This document shows positions 43,873 to 52,810 of a stretch of 64,000 nucleotides of DNA, in pieces (within the stretch, counting starts at the first letter, position 1; each line of letters begins with the position of its first letter). A program made the position numbers and the translations under genes. The notes beneath the pieces are model-generated. The model was not told the origin of the DNA and searched no databases. It was given only the letters and a program-made list of their open reading frames with translations. Source of the DNA: Granulicella sibirica (GTDB lineage: Bacteria; Acidobacteriota; Terriglobia; Terriglobales; Acidobacteriaceae); assembly GCF_004115155.1 (NCBI RefSeq), contig NZ_RDSM01000003.1, positions 1 through 64,000 on the forward strand, read 5' to 3'.

Positions 43873-44271
43873 ATGCCGAAGATGACAAGGCGCGGAATGC
43901 TGCGCCAGAGCGGCCTCGCCGCAGGGGCCATTACACTCTTGTCCATGACACCACAGACAGCTTCCGCCGCGAGCAACGATTCCAGCGTCTTCCATATCTT
44001 TGCCTTTATCTGGAACGAGGGAGTCTCGGCCGCGCAGAAGGAACGGGCGCGGAAAGAGATTCTTTCCTTCCAGGGAGTGATCCCGGGATTGATGCAGACG
44101 CATGTGGGACCGAATATTTCGCCTCGCGGGAAGGGCTATACCTTCGGCGGCGTGATGCAGTTCAAGGATCAAGCGGCGCTCGACGCGTATGTGCAACATC
44201 CAAAGCACCAGGCCCTGCTTGTGTGGCTCAAACCACTGATCGACGCGGTCGAACTCGATCTGAATAGCTGA
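43873..44271 (+). CDS. Exported Dabb-domain (stress-responsive alpha/beta barrel) protein
   Basis: A 132-residue protein. A Tat-like leader (MTRRGMLRQSGLAAGAITLL, twin Arg) is followed by a ferredoxin-like Dabb domain: VFHIFAFIWNEGVSAAQKER, LSFQGVIPGLMQTHVGPN, GYTFGGVMQFKDQAALDAYV and HPKHQALLVWLKPLIDAV. Dabb proteins are dimeric and bind small molecules; most functions are unknown. The preceding ribosome site is GGGGAG. There are two possible start codons three codons apart. No clear operon partner. Confidence 0.8.
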   Translation: MPKMTRRGMLRQSGLAAGAITLLSMTPQTASAASNDSSVFHIFAFIWNEGVSAAQKERARKEILSFQGVIPGLMQTHVGPNISPRGKGYTFGGVMQFKDQAALDAYVQHPKHQALLVWLKPLIDAVELDLNS

Positions 44272-44561
44272 TCGATCCTGCGAGTTTCGACATTGGGTGA
44301 GATTTGCGTTTGTGGCGCGATCCTGGCGCCAAGTGCTTCCGGGGAAAACTCCTCAGGCGCGGGGCTATTCCAGCCGCCTGGCACGTGGAGACGCCTTCCC
44401 CCAAGCCGCAAATCGCCTGTTCGTGGCTAAGACTTGGCCCTGAAGATTTGTCTTATGGACGGTCGCGATTCGGTCTTCGCAGCGTCTCGGCCGAACATCC
44501 AGTGACGCGTGTAGTCTGTTGCGATCAAGCGCCCGTCTTACACGGGACTAGGAGTTTCGCA

Positions 44562-47261
44562 ATGAAATGGCAACCCGCTGTCATCCTTGGCTTTGCTTTC
44601 GTGGCCGTTCTTGTACCAATTTCGGGGCAGACCGTACCCGCTGAAGCGTCGAATGAGACAAGAGTCGATCGGCTTTTGTCGCAGATGACCCTGGAAGAGA
44701 AGATGAACCTGATTCGCGGGGATGTTGAGCCGGCCGCCACCAATCAGGGCCAGGCTGGCTACCTGCCGGGTGTGCCGCGTCTCGGTGTGCCGTCGCTACG
44801 CTTCGCTGATGGCCCTCCGGGGGTCTTGACGCGCGTGGCGGGACAGGCGCAGTCCGCCACCATGGCCGTGGCCGCCACCTGGAGCTTGAACGATGCCGAG
44901 CAGAACGGTGCCGCGATCGGCAAGCAGGCGCGTTCGCTGGGCATCGACGTGGTGCTGCAGCCGTTCATCAATATCGACCGCGATATCACCTTCGCGCGGA
45001 GCTACAACACGCTGGGCGAAGATCCTTTCCTGACCGGCGCGATGGGCGCGGCCGAGATCCGTGGCGAGCAGGCACAGGGCGTCATGTCGCAGGCCAAGCA
45101 TTATGTCGCCTACGACTCGGATTCCTACAACGTCTTTGTGGATTCGCAGACGCTCCACGAGGTCTACGTTGCCCCGTTTGAAGCGGCCATCCATGCCGGT
45201 GTCGCGTCCATCATGTGTTCGTACAACAAGATCAACGGACCGTTTGCCTGTGGCAACGGGGACACGCTGAAGACGATCCTGCGGGATGAGATCGGCTTCA
45301 AAGGCTTCGTTACGTCGGACTGGGGCGGCGTTCACAACGTGCATTTTCTCAACCAGGGCCTGACCATGGAGATGCCGGGGGAACTGGCGTCCGACAGTCC
45401 TTTCGCCGCCATGATGCGCACCTACTTCCGGACCAGCCCTGAAGACAGCGCAGCGCCTTCCAAACCCAACACGGGGGCCCTGGCCGGTATGCTGGGCGGC
45501 ACGATCCCGGAGGAGACGAAGGGCGGCAGCATGGATCTCGACGCCTTTCCCATGGATTCTGATTCGGCGACGATGAGGACGGCGCTGCAGGATGGCTCCA
45601 TTAACGAAGCAGCCATCACGGCGGCGGCGCGGCACGTGCTTTACGAGATTGATCGCTTCGGCTTCCTCGATGGCAAGCAGAAGCACGATGTGACGCTGCA
45701 GGACTTCAAGGCGAACGGAGAGATCATCGAGAAAACCGCCGAAGATGCAGCCGTGCTGCTGAAGAATGAAGGTGGCGTACTGCCGCTCAAGGCCAGGGGT
45801 AGCATCGCGCTGATTGGACCAACGGCGGGCCAGGTCGCCGCGATCGGCACCTTCGGCGAGCGTTCGCCGGGAGTCCCGGAACTGCAGACCGGACCACTGG
45901 CCGCGCTGAAGCAACTCGCGCCCGGAGCGAAGGTGACGTACGCGGTTGCCGATGACATGACGGGAGCGACTATCGGAGCCTCTCTCCTGAGTCACGACGG
46001 CAAGCCCGGCCTTCTCCGGACAAGCGCGGACGGAGCGAGCCGTGTCGACGCGGTTCTCGACTTCACGAAGGGCAACAGAAAAGCGCTTCCGGCGAACAGC
46101 GTGGTGACGTGGAAGGGTGAGGTTCAGATCCCGGCGGCGGGGGCGTACTGGTTCTATCTTCAGCTTCTGGGTACACGCGGAATACTGAGCATCGACGGCA
46201 AGGAAGTCGGCCGCAGCGGCGCGGTGAAGGGAACGGTTCACGGCGATGTGCAGCACGCTACGCAGGATAACGGTCTGCCGACAACGGATGGGCTGGACAA
46301 TATCCGCCGGGCCGTCGAGCTCACGGCGGGCAAACACGCGATTGAAGTGGTGACGTCGATCGATACCTCGAACGCACCGGTGCAGGTTCGCCTCAACTGG
46401 ATGACTCCCGAGGCCCGCGCAAGGGCTCACCAAGAGGCGATCGCCGCGGCGAAGTCATCTGACACGGCCGTGGTCTTCGCGTGGACGCGGGACAAACCTC
46501 ACTTCGAACTGCCGGGCGACCAGGACAAGCTCATCGAGGAGATCGCGGCAGTCAACCCGAATACGGTGGTGGTTTTGAACACGAGTCAGCCGGTGGCGAT
46601 GCCGTGGATCGACAAGGTGAAGGGCGTTGTCGAGATGTGGTGGCCCGGAGACGAGGGTGGGCCGGCCGAGGCAAAGACACTGCTTGGCCTCAATAATCCC
46701 GGCGGCAAACTGCCGATGACCTGGGCGAAATCGCTTGAGGATTATCCGGCGACGTCGCCGGCGCACCCGGAGCGGTCGGCGAAGGGCGTCGACGGGAAGA
46801 CGACTTTCTCGGAAGGGCTTCTTGTCGGCTATCGATGGTTCGACGATCAGAAGATCGAGCCTCGTTATCCCTTTGGCTATGGGCTTTCCTATACGACCTT
46901 CGAGCTCTCCGGGCTTGCGACCAAAACGGCAAGCGATGGTGGCTTCGATGTCACGTTCAAGGTAAAGAACACGGGCGCAATGCGCGGAGATGAGGTTCCG
47001 CAGGTGTATCTCGCCGCACCCGCGTCCCGCCCGCAGGGAGTACAGTTCGCTCCGAAAACATTGGTTGCGTTTGAACGTGTCTCGCTTAGGGCGGGGGAGG
47101 AGAAGACCGTGTCACTGCATGTTCCGCTGCGCGCGATGCAGTACTGGTCCGAGAGCAAGAAGCAGTGGGTCAAGGCTGACGGGCCGAGGGAGCTGTTTGT
47201 CGGAGATTCCTCGAGAGCGCTTCCGCTCAGCGGGACCGTTGCCTTACCGGGCGGGCTCTAG
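44562..47261 (+). CDS. GH3 beta-glucosidase with PA14 domain, exported
   Basis: An 899-residue exported glycoside hydrolase family 3 enzyme (signal peptide MKWQPAVILGFAFVAVLVPI). The GH3 N-terminal domain has LPGVPRLGVPSLRFADGPPG, ARSYNTLGEDPFL, QAKHYVAYDSD and the nucleophile Asp253 in GFVTSDWGGVH. The GH3 C-terminal sandwich (VLLKNEGGVLPLK, ALIGPTAGQVAAIG) is split by a PA14 domain (about 470-600, KGEVQIPAAGAYWFYLQLLG). A fibronectin-III-like end follows (YPFGYGLSYTTFELSG, GDEVPQVYLAAP). The arrangement GH3-PA14-Fn3 is typical of beta-glucosidases and xylosidases that degrade plant oligosaccharides. AGGAG precedes the ATG. A Gfo/Idh/MocA gene follows 68 bases on. Confidence 0.93.
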   Translation: MKWQPAVILGFAFVAVLVPISGQTVPAEASNETRVDRLLSQMTLEEKMNLIRGDVEPAATNQGQAGYLPGVPRLGVPSLRFADGPPGVLTRVAGQAQSATMAVAATWSLNDAEQNGAAIGKQARSLGIDVVLQPFINIDRDITFARSYNTLGEDPFLTGAMGAAEIRGEQAQGVMSQAKHYVAYDSDSYNVFVDSQTLHEVYVAPFEAAIHAGVASIMCSYNKINGPFACGNGDTLKTILRDEIGFKGFVTSDWGGVHNVHFLNQGLTMEMPGELASDSPFAAMMRTYFRTSPEDSAAPSKPNTGALAGMLGGTIPEETKGGSMDLDAFPMDSDSATMRTALQDGSINEAAITAAARHVLYEIDRFGFLDGKQKHDVTLQDFKANGEIIEKTAEDAAVLLKNEGGVLPLKARGSIALIGPTAGQVAAIGTFGERSPGVPELQTGPLAALKQLAPGAKVTYAVADDMTGATIGASLLSHDGKPGLLRTSADGASRVDAVLDFTKGNRKALPANSVVTWKGEVQIPAAGAYWFYLQLLGTRGILSIDGKEVGRSGAVKGTVHGDVQHATQDNGLPTTDGLDNIRRAVELTAGKHAIEVVTSIDTSNAPVQVRLNWMTPEARARAHQEAIAAAKSSDTAVVFAWTRDKPHFELPGDQDKLIEEIAAVNPNTVVVLNTSQPVAMPWIDKVKGVVEMWWPGDEGGPAEAKTLLGLNNPGGKLPMTWAKSLEDYPATSPAHPERSAKGVDGKTTFSEGLLVGYRWFDDQKIEPRYPFGYGLSYTTFELSGLATKTASDGGFDVTFKVKNTGAMRGDEVPQVYLAAPASRPQGVQFAPKTLVAFERVSLRAGEEKTVSLHVPLRAMQYWSESKKQWVKADGPRELFVGDSSRALPLSGTVALPGGL

Positions 47262-47329
47262 GAGTGTTTCGGAGAACAAAGGTCAAGCGGCGCTGATACG
47301 ATCCTCGGGAACATCTCTTTAGGAGCAAC

Positions 47330-48505
47330 ATGAACGTGACGCCGAATCGCCGCAGCTTCCTCATTGCGGGCGGACTGACCGCCCTTGCTTCCACGCGAGC
47401 TTTTGGTGCGAACGAGAAGATTCGCATTGGCGTCATCGGCGCGGGAGGGCGGATGCACGCGCTGCTGTCTTCCGCCGAAGCTTCGGGGGTTCCGTTCGAG
47501 ATCGTCTCGGTAAGCGATGTCTACGCGCCCAACCGCGAACAGGTGAAGACGCGGCCAAGCGCCACGGCAGCGACGACGCACATGGACTTTCGCGAGGTTC
47601 TGGACGACAAGAGCATCGACGCCGTCCTCATCGCGACTCCCGACCACTGGCACGTGCGGATCGCCTGCGCTGCGTTAGCCGCTGGTAAAGACGTGTACCT
47701 CGAAAAGCCGGTGACGCACACGCTTGAAGAAGGCGCGGCCCTTCTGAAAGGCGTGCGTTCGAGCAAGCAGATTTTGCAATGCGGCATGCAGCAACGAAGC
47801 TGGAGCCACTTCCGCAATGCCGTAGCGCTCATACAGGGCGGTGCGCTTGGGCGGGTCACGCAGGTGCGGACCTACTGGTGGCAGAACTACGACACGAACT
47901 GGGTGCCGAAGCCGATCGACGAATCGCAGCTTGACTGGAAGCAGTGGCTCGGCGGGGCGCCGGATCAGCCGTTCAACCTGGAAACATACAGCCGCTGGCG
48001 GTGGTTCTGGAACTTCGGCGGAGGCGCGATGACCGACCTTTTCGCGCACTGGATCGACGTGGCGCAATGGGCCATGAAGGCGGATGAGCCGTCGATGGCC
48101 TTCATGCTCGGCGACAACTACGTGATGAAACAGTGGCAATGTCCGGATACGATCCAGGCGGCGTTTCGCTATCCAGGGTTCGACGTAGTGTACGAAGGAA
48201 TGATGAGTTCGTCGATTGATGATGGCGGGCTGGAGTTCCGCGGGACCCAGGCGACGCTGAAGATTACGCGCTCGGGGATGACCGTGTGGCACGAGGGCGT
48301 GAAATCAGCCCAGAATCCGGTGATGAAGGAAGACAGCTTCGAGGACGGGACAACGACGCACATGCGGAACTTCTTCGAGTGCGTAAAGACGCGCAAGGAG
48401 CCGAACGCCCCGGTTGAGGCTGGCGTTGCAGCCGCGAGGGCGGGGCACATCGGGAATCTGGCCTATCACAAGGGCGGTCACACGGCCTGGCCGGCGAATG
48501 CTTAG
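47330..48505 (+). CDS. Tat-exported Gfo/Idh/MocA-family oxidoreductase
   Basis: A 391-residue protein with a Tat signal (NRRSFLIAGGLTALAS, twin Arg), then a Rossmann domain (IRIGVIGAGGRMHALL, ATPDHWHVRIACAALAAGKD, VYLEKPVTHTLEEG with the family Glu-Lys-Pro motif) and a C-terminal domain with DLFAHWIDVAQWAM. The family oxidises or reduces sugars with a tightly bound NAD(P), and exported members are characteristic of Acidobacteria and Planctomycetes. AGGAGC precedes the start. Its place right after a beta-glucosidase suggests carbohydrate turnover. Confidence 0.9.
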   Translation: MNVTPNRRSFLIAGGLTALASTRAFGANEKIRIGVIGAGGRMHALLSSAEASGVPFEIVSVSDVYAPNREQVKTRPSATAATTHMDFREVLDDKSIDAVLIATPDHWHVRIACAALAAGKDVYLEKPVTHTLEEGAALLKGVRSSKQILQCGMQQRSWSHFRNAVALIQGGALGRVTQVRTYWWQNYDTNWVPKPIDESQLDWKQWLGGAPDQPFNLETYSRWRWFWNFGGGAMTDLFAHWIDVAQWAMKADEPSMAFMLGDNYVMKQWQCPDTIQAAFRYPGFDVVYEGMMSSSIDDGGLEFRGTQATLKITRSGMTVWHEGVKSAQNPVMKEDSFEDGTTTHMRNFFECVKTRKEPNAPVEAGVAAARAGHIGNLAYHKGGHTAWPANA

Positions 48506-48510
48506 GCTCG

Positions 48511-49221
48511 TTAGCGGTTCGCTTCGAGAACCTGGATGCCGTCGGGGCTTCCGATGACGACGCGGTTCGCCATGCCAAGGAAGAGTCCGTGCTCGACGAC
48601 GCCGACGGTGTGCTTGAGCGCCTCGGCGTTCCCCTCCGTGGTCCGTTCGGAAGGCAGGGCACAGTGGAAGATGTAGTGCTGGCCATCGGTGATGTAGGGC
48701 GTTCCATCCTCTTTCATGCGCATCTCAGGAGCGAATCCAAGGTCTGAGAGGCGTTTGTAGGTGGTTTCCCACCCGAAGGGGACGATTTCGACGGGAAGCT
48801 GGAAGACCGAGCCGAGCGTCTTGACGAGCTTGCTTGGGTCAACAGCGATGAGGAGCTTGTCGCTTGCCATGGCGACGATCTTTTCGCGGAGGAGCGCGCC
48901 GCCGTGCCCCTTGATGAGATGGAGCGTTCCTTCCTGGACCTCGTCCGCTCCGTCGATCGTGACGTCGAGGCGGGGCGTGTCGCCGAAGTTGGACATGGGA
49001 ATCTTGAGCGATTCGGCTTGCTCCTGCGAGCGGAGGGAGGTGGCGATCGCGGTGATCTTCATGCCTTCGGCTACGCGCCTGCCGACTTCGGCGATGACGA
49101 GCGCGGATGTCGAGCCGGATCCCAGACCGACTTTCATGCCGTCTTCAATCTGTGATGCGGCCCACTGTGCCGCTGCGCGCTTCGCTGCCTCTGCCGGATC
49201 GTTCTGCTTCGGAAGACTCAT
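48511..49221 (-). CDS. rpiA: Ribose-5-phosphate isomerase A
   Basis: A 236-residue enzyme of the expected length that interconverts ribose 5-phosphate and ribulose 5-phosphate in the pentose phosphate pathway. GLGSGSTS at 32-39 binds phosphate, DVTIDGADEV contains the catalytic Asp, and KGHGGALLREKIVA contains the catalytic Lys/Glu region. The C-terminus has HTVGVVEHGLFLGMA. It is convergent with the Gfo/Idh/MocA gene (5 bases between ends) and divergent from the dehydrogenase at 49299. Housekeeping gene, consistent with core chromosome. Confidence 0.95.
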   Translation of the reverse strand: MSLPKQNDPAEAAKRAAAQWAASQIEDGMKVGLGSGSTSALVIAEVGRRVAEGMKITAIATSLRSQEQAESLKIPMSNFGDTPRLDVTIDGADEVQEGTLHLIKGHGGALLREKIVAMASDKLLIAVDPSKLVKTLGSVFQLPVEIVPFGWETTYKRLSDLGFAPEMRMKEDGTPYITDGQHYIFHCALPSERTTEGNAEALKHTVGVVEHGLFLGMANRVVIGSPDGIQVLEANR

Positions 49222-49298
49222 GCCCTAGTTGATATCACGTGCACGGGACAGAGCACCAGACGATAGCGCGTTTGTCCGCGTTGAGGCAGACTTGAACC

Positions 49299-50258
49299 AT
49301 GGTGCGAGTTGGTGTGGACGGAAGGATTCAAGAGGAGTTTCTTGTCGATTTTCCCAAGGATGTAGAGATTGTGCGTATTCCCGAGGGGATTTCGGAGCCG
49401 ATCGAGATCGATTTCTGGATTCCTCCGTTTGCGCGGAAGAACTCCCAGGACACCTTCCGCATGCTGCGCGGAGTCAAGGTGGTGCAGTCCATTCTGGCTG
49501 GAGTGGACTGGATCCTGCCGTGGCTGCCCAAGGACATTACTCTGTGCGACGGGCAGGGAGTTCACGATGTGATGGTGTCGGAGTGGGTTCTCGCGGCGAT
49601 TTTGACTTCGTTGAAGCGCTTTTACGTCTATCGCGATCAGCAGCACCGCAAGGAATGGCGCGGAGCTGGAGAGCCTGGAGACACGGTGCTGCACGTCGGG
49701 GAACAGTACCAGGTGCTCGGGGACGACCTGGCTGGAAAGACAGTGCTGATTGTCGGCTATGGATCGATCGGTAAAGCTATCGAGGCGCGTCTCAAGCCCT
49801 TTGAAGTCAATGTTTTACGCATTGCGAGAACAGCGCGGACGGAGCCTGAGGTTTCCACGGTTGGCGATCTGCATCGGCTGCTCCCGGACGCGGATATCGT
49901 GGTGGTGATCGTGCCCATGACGCCGAAGACCAAAGGAATGATAGGGATACAGGAGATTGCCTTGATGAAGCGGGGGGCTCTGCTGGTGAATGCCGCGCGG
50001 GGGCCGGTGGTGGTGACGGAGGTTTTGGTGGAGGCGCTGGAGGAGAGCCGGATCTTCGCGGCGCTCGATGTGACCGATCCGGAACCTCCGCCTCAGGGGC
50101 ATCCCCTTTGGAATGCGCCACATTGCATCATCACCCCGCATGTGGCGAGCTCGACGCCTGCGCTTCTGCATCGAGCTTATCGGCTTGCGGCGGATCAGGT
50201 TCGGCGGTTTGCGGGGGGTGAACCGCTCCAAAATGTGGTGGCAGAAGACGGTTATTAG
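49299..50258 (+). CDS. D-isomer-specific 2-hydroxyacid dehydrogenase
   Basis: A 319-residue NAD-dependent dehydrogenase. The NAD-binding domain has LVGYGSIGKAIE-like Gly motif (VGYGSIGKAIEARL), DIVVVIVPMTPKTKGMIG, the catalytic Arg in LVNAARGPVVV, the acidic residue in ALDVTDPEPP and the His in HPLWNAPHCIITPHVASST. The N-terminal catalytic domain contains VQSILAGVDWILPWL and VHDVMVSEWVLAAIL. Substrate may be glyoxylate, hydroxypyruvate or a related acid; not resolved from sequence. It is divergent from rpiA with a 77-base gap. Confidence 0.9.
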   Translation: MVRVGVDGRIQEEFLVDFPKDVEIVRIPEGISEPIEIDFWIPPFARKNSQDTFRMLRGVKVVQSILAGVDWILPWLPKDITLCDGQGVHDVMVSEWVLAAILTSLKRFYVYRDQQHRKEWRGAGEPGDTVLHVGEQYQVLGDDLAGKTVLIVGYGSIGKAIEARLKPFEVNVLRIARTARTEPEVSTVGDLHRLLPDADIVVVIVPMTPKTKGMIGIQEIALMKRGALLVNAARGPVVVTEVLVEALEESRIFAALDVTDPEPPPQGHPLWNAPHCIITPHVASSTPALLHRAYRLAADQVRRFAGGEPLQNVVAEDGY

Positions 50259-50368
50259 CGGTTAACTTGTGGCCGTTGTATGGCTAACAGTGTCGAGTCT
50301 GCCCCGGAGAGGCGGAACGCTCTCCGGGGGCGGTGATCTGCTACGAGCGATGAGGCGGCTTTTGAGGA

Positions 50369-50728
50369 CTAAGCGTCTTCGTCGTCCTCATCCTCTTCTT
50401 CGTCTTCGTCGTCATCTTCCTCGTCTTCGTCCTCTTCTTCCTCTTCTTCGTCGTCTTCGAGGTCGTCGTCTTCGTCCTCATCGTCGAGGTCGTCCTCGTC
50501 GTCGTCTTCGAGGTCGTCGTCATCGTCTTCATCCGCCTCTAACTCGTCGTCATCCTCGATTTCGTCTTCTTCGTCGAGGGCGGACTTGCGTCCGGCGACC
50601 TCGAGGTTTTCGCTGCCTGCGTGTTCCGTCGGGTTGGCCGGTGCGCCTGCAGGTTCAAATGCCGCGGTCGCGTCCGGGCCGATGGTGCTGAACTTGTCGA
50701 TGGGGTCCTGATTTGGCTGGATGGCCAT
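50369..50728 (-). CDS. Extremely acidic, Asp/Glu-repetitive small protein
   Basis: A 119-residue protein. The first 50 residues are polar and ordinary (MAIQPNQDPIDKFSTIG). The last 65 are almost only Asp and Glu with a few Leu and Ala, for example DDDEDDLDDEDEDDD. AAGGAGA stands just before the ATG, so translation is well supported. Predicted net charge is strongly negative, and the tail should be disordered. It could bind cations, basic proteins or nucleic-acid-binding factors. No homologue with a function is recognised. The coding DNA is a pure-looking GAC/GAG repeat run that could be slippage-prone. It lies between the dehydrogenase and YihY genes. Confidence 0.75.
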   Translation of the reverse strand: MAIQPNQDPIDKFSTIGPDATAAFEPAGAPANPTEHAGSENLEVAGRKSALDEEDEIEDDDELEADEDDDDDLEDDDEDDLDDEDEDDDLEDDEEEEEEDEDEEDDDEDEEEDEDDEDA

Positions 50729-51135
50729 GTTGCTTCTCCTTGAAGTTTAGGTGGTTCGAAGAGTGGAGTTGCGCGTTGTTCAGGGTTGGATGCAGCACGT
50801 TGCAAAGGGTGGCAGAGAAATCGGAGCGGATTGTTAAAGTTTTGGGCGATCGGGAAAGAGTCCGTGGCCGTTGATGGATCAGGGAAGACTACCCTGCCTG
50901 TTGTTACGTGTTGAATACGAAGTCGTTCCCTGGTGGCTACCAGTCCGAGGAAATGCGGCATCTATCTAGACGCAGGGTTGACGGCTTCGGGTTCGTTCTG
51001 TCCGGTCCTGCATCACGACTCCAAGCGAATAGCATGCCGGTCCGGAATTTGACGCAAGGGGCCGGTCAAGGTAATCCAGCCCGAACGCGCGAATCGTTCC
51101 GAGGATGCAACGGAATAGTTCAAGGAGCGACCGAC
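50729..51135. other. Intergenic region upstream of the YihY/BrkB gene
   Basis: About 400 bases with no supported gene. The open frame of the YihY/BrkB gene extends into it, but without ribosome site or conserved sequence. Confidence 0.4.
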
Positions 51136-52254
51136 GTGCCGACCCCGGAGATGCTCAAAGACGTATCCCGTCCTGTGCCAGCGAGCCCGCCCGCGACACA
51201 GATTGCAAGTCAACAGCCGCGCTCGTCCATGAGCGACCCCAAAGACCACAGCCTCGTGAAGAAGCCCGAAGTGCTGCGGCAGCGAATCTGGGACCACGTC
51301 TCCGCCTCGCCACTGCACTCGCTGTGGGATCTGCAGGGCGTTGCCCCGATGGTGATCGTGAAGCGCACGTTCAACTCGTTCAACGAGGACAACCTGCTGA
51401 GCCGGGCGGCTGAACTTGGATACTATTTTCTGTTTGCCCTGTTCCCCACGCTGGTGAGCGCGTCATCGATCCTTGGACTCGCGGCACGGTCGGCCTCGGA
51501 GATCTACTACAAGCTCCTGAACTACTTGTCGATCGTTGTTCCGCATGCCGCGCTTGGGATTGTTCTCGACACCTTCAACCAGACCACCGCGCATGCAAGC
51601 GGGGGCAAGATCACATTCGGGCTGGCGGCGGCGGTGTGGTCGGCATCGGTCGGGTTTACGGCGATTCAGGACACGCTGAATACCGTGTACAAGGTGAGGG
51701 AGACGAGGCCTTACTGGAAGGTCCGCGGAGCGGCGATGCTGGTCACCATCCTGCTCTCGCTGATTGTGACGGCGACGCTGGCGACGCTGTTCGGAGCCGA
51801 TTTTTCGGCTCGATACATGGAAGCGCATATGTCGAGGCCAAGCTTCGGACTTGCGATTGGCTGGCTCACCCGAGGGCTTTCGTGGATTGTAGCAGCGGGG
51901 CTCCTGATCCTTTTGTTTGCCGTGATCTATTACTTCGCGCCGGACGTGAAGAATAAGAGGTGGCACTGGCTGACACCGGGTGGCGCGCTTGGCATTGGCG
52001 GATGGCTGATTGCGTCGATCGTGCTGCGAATTTACCTGCACTATTTCGATAACTACTCGGTCACGTATGGGTCGCTGGGTGCGGTGATCATTTTGCTGAC
52101 GTGGTTCTACATCACGGGCTTGATGCTTCTGCTGGGGGCGGAGATCAACAGCGAGATCGCGGCATCGGTGGCGGAGAAGAAGCTGACGGGGACGACGCCT
52201 TCGCCGGAAGGACCAATTGCGCCCGCGGGGGTGAATCCGGCTATCGTTGCTTAG
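51136..52254 (+). CDS. YihY/virulence factor BrkB family membrane protein
   Basis: A 372-residue inner-membrane protein with six or so helices: LGYYFLFALFPTLVSASSILGL, YYKLLNYLSIVVPHAALGIV, FGLAAAVWSASVGFTAIQDTLN, MLVTILLSLIVTATLATLF, GLLILLFAVIYYFAPDVKNK and LTWFYITGLMLLLGAEINSE (each quoted in part). The family was once thought to be RNase BN, which is incorrect; the role is uncertain. The GTG at 51136 is chosen because AAGGAG stands eight bases before it; the ATG at 51229 would remove 31 residues and lacks a ribosome site. It precedes a DinB gene by 18 bases. Confidence 0.87.
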   Translation: MPTPEMLKDVSRPVPASPPATQIASQQPRSSMSDPKDHSLVKKPEVLRQRIWDHVSASPLHSLWDLQGVAPMVIVKRTFNSFNEDNLLSRAAELGYYFLFALFPTLVSASSILGLAARSASEIYYKLLNYLSIVVPHAALGIVLDTFNQTTAHASGGKITFGLAAAVWSASVGFTAIQDTLNTVYKVRETRPYWKVRGAAMLVTILLSLIVTATLATLFGADFSARYMEAHMSRPSFGLAIGWLTRGLSWIVAAGLLILLFAVIYYFAPDVKNKRWHWLTPGGALGIGGWLIASIVLRIYLHYFDNYSVTYGSLGAVIILLTWFYITGLMLLLGAEINSEIAASVAEKKLTGTTPSPEGPIAPAGVNPAIVA

Positions 52255-52271
52255 GGTAGCTGGAGGATGAC

Positions 52272-52766
52272 ATGGATGAGTTAGAACGGGCGCTGGTGGC
52301 GGACAGCGCCGCTGCGTCGCCGAGTCACATTCTTGAAGGGCTCAGCCAGGATCTTGCGGATCGGGTCGTGCCGGGTGCAACGCATACGATCTATGCCGAG
52401 GTATGGCACGTGACGTTCTGGCAGCAGATCACGCTGGACTGGGTGCATGCAAAGGAGACTCCGGTTCCTGAGCATGCGGCAGGTGGCTTTCCAGGCGAGA
52501 AGGAGCGGGCGGCGGAGAGCTGGCATGAGCTCTGTGGGCGGTTCTTTGCCGGGCTTGAAGAGGCCGCTGCGGCGGCGCGGGATACGTGCAGGTTGGACGA
52601 GTCGATTCGCTGTCCTTCGCCTGCGGGGAAGCCGGTGCGGGTGATGTCGGTGCGCGATCAAGTTATCAGCCTTGCGGCGCACAATGCGTACCACTTCGGA
52701 AGAGTCGTGCTGCTGCGGCAGATGCTTGGGGTGTGGCCTCCGGCTTCAGGCGGGTATACGTGGTGA
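52272..52766 (+). CDS. DinB-superfamily protein
   Basis: A 164-residue four-helix-bundle protein with the metal ligands expected of the DinB/YfiT superfamily: His in YAEVWHVTFWQQ and the pair in SLAAHNAYHFGRVVLLRQ. Members are thought to be metal-dependent transferases of low-molecular-weight thiols. A GGAGGATG-like site lies just before the ATG. It follows YihY/BrkB by 18 bases on the same strand and is probably co-transcribed. It is not closely similar to the interrupted DinB gene in the island. Confidence 0.82.
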   Translation: MDELERALVADSAAASPSHILEGLSQDLADRVVPGATHTIYAEVWHVTFWQQITLDWVHAKETPVPEHAAGGFPGEKERAAESWHELCGRFFAGLEEAAAAARDTCRLDESIRCPSPAGKPVRVMSVRDQVISLAAHNAYHFGRVVLLRQMLGVWPPASGGYTW

Positions 52767-52810
52767 TGGGTGGCTCAAGTGAGCCGATATTGGGGCTATG
52801 GCCGCATTCG

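Noticed and set aside
44796..46433. 545-codon minus-strand frame opposite the GH3 gene
   Set aside because: His/Arg-rich shadow of a strong GH3 gene, no recognisable domain.
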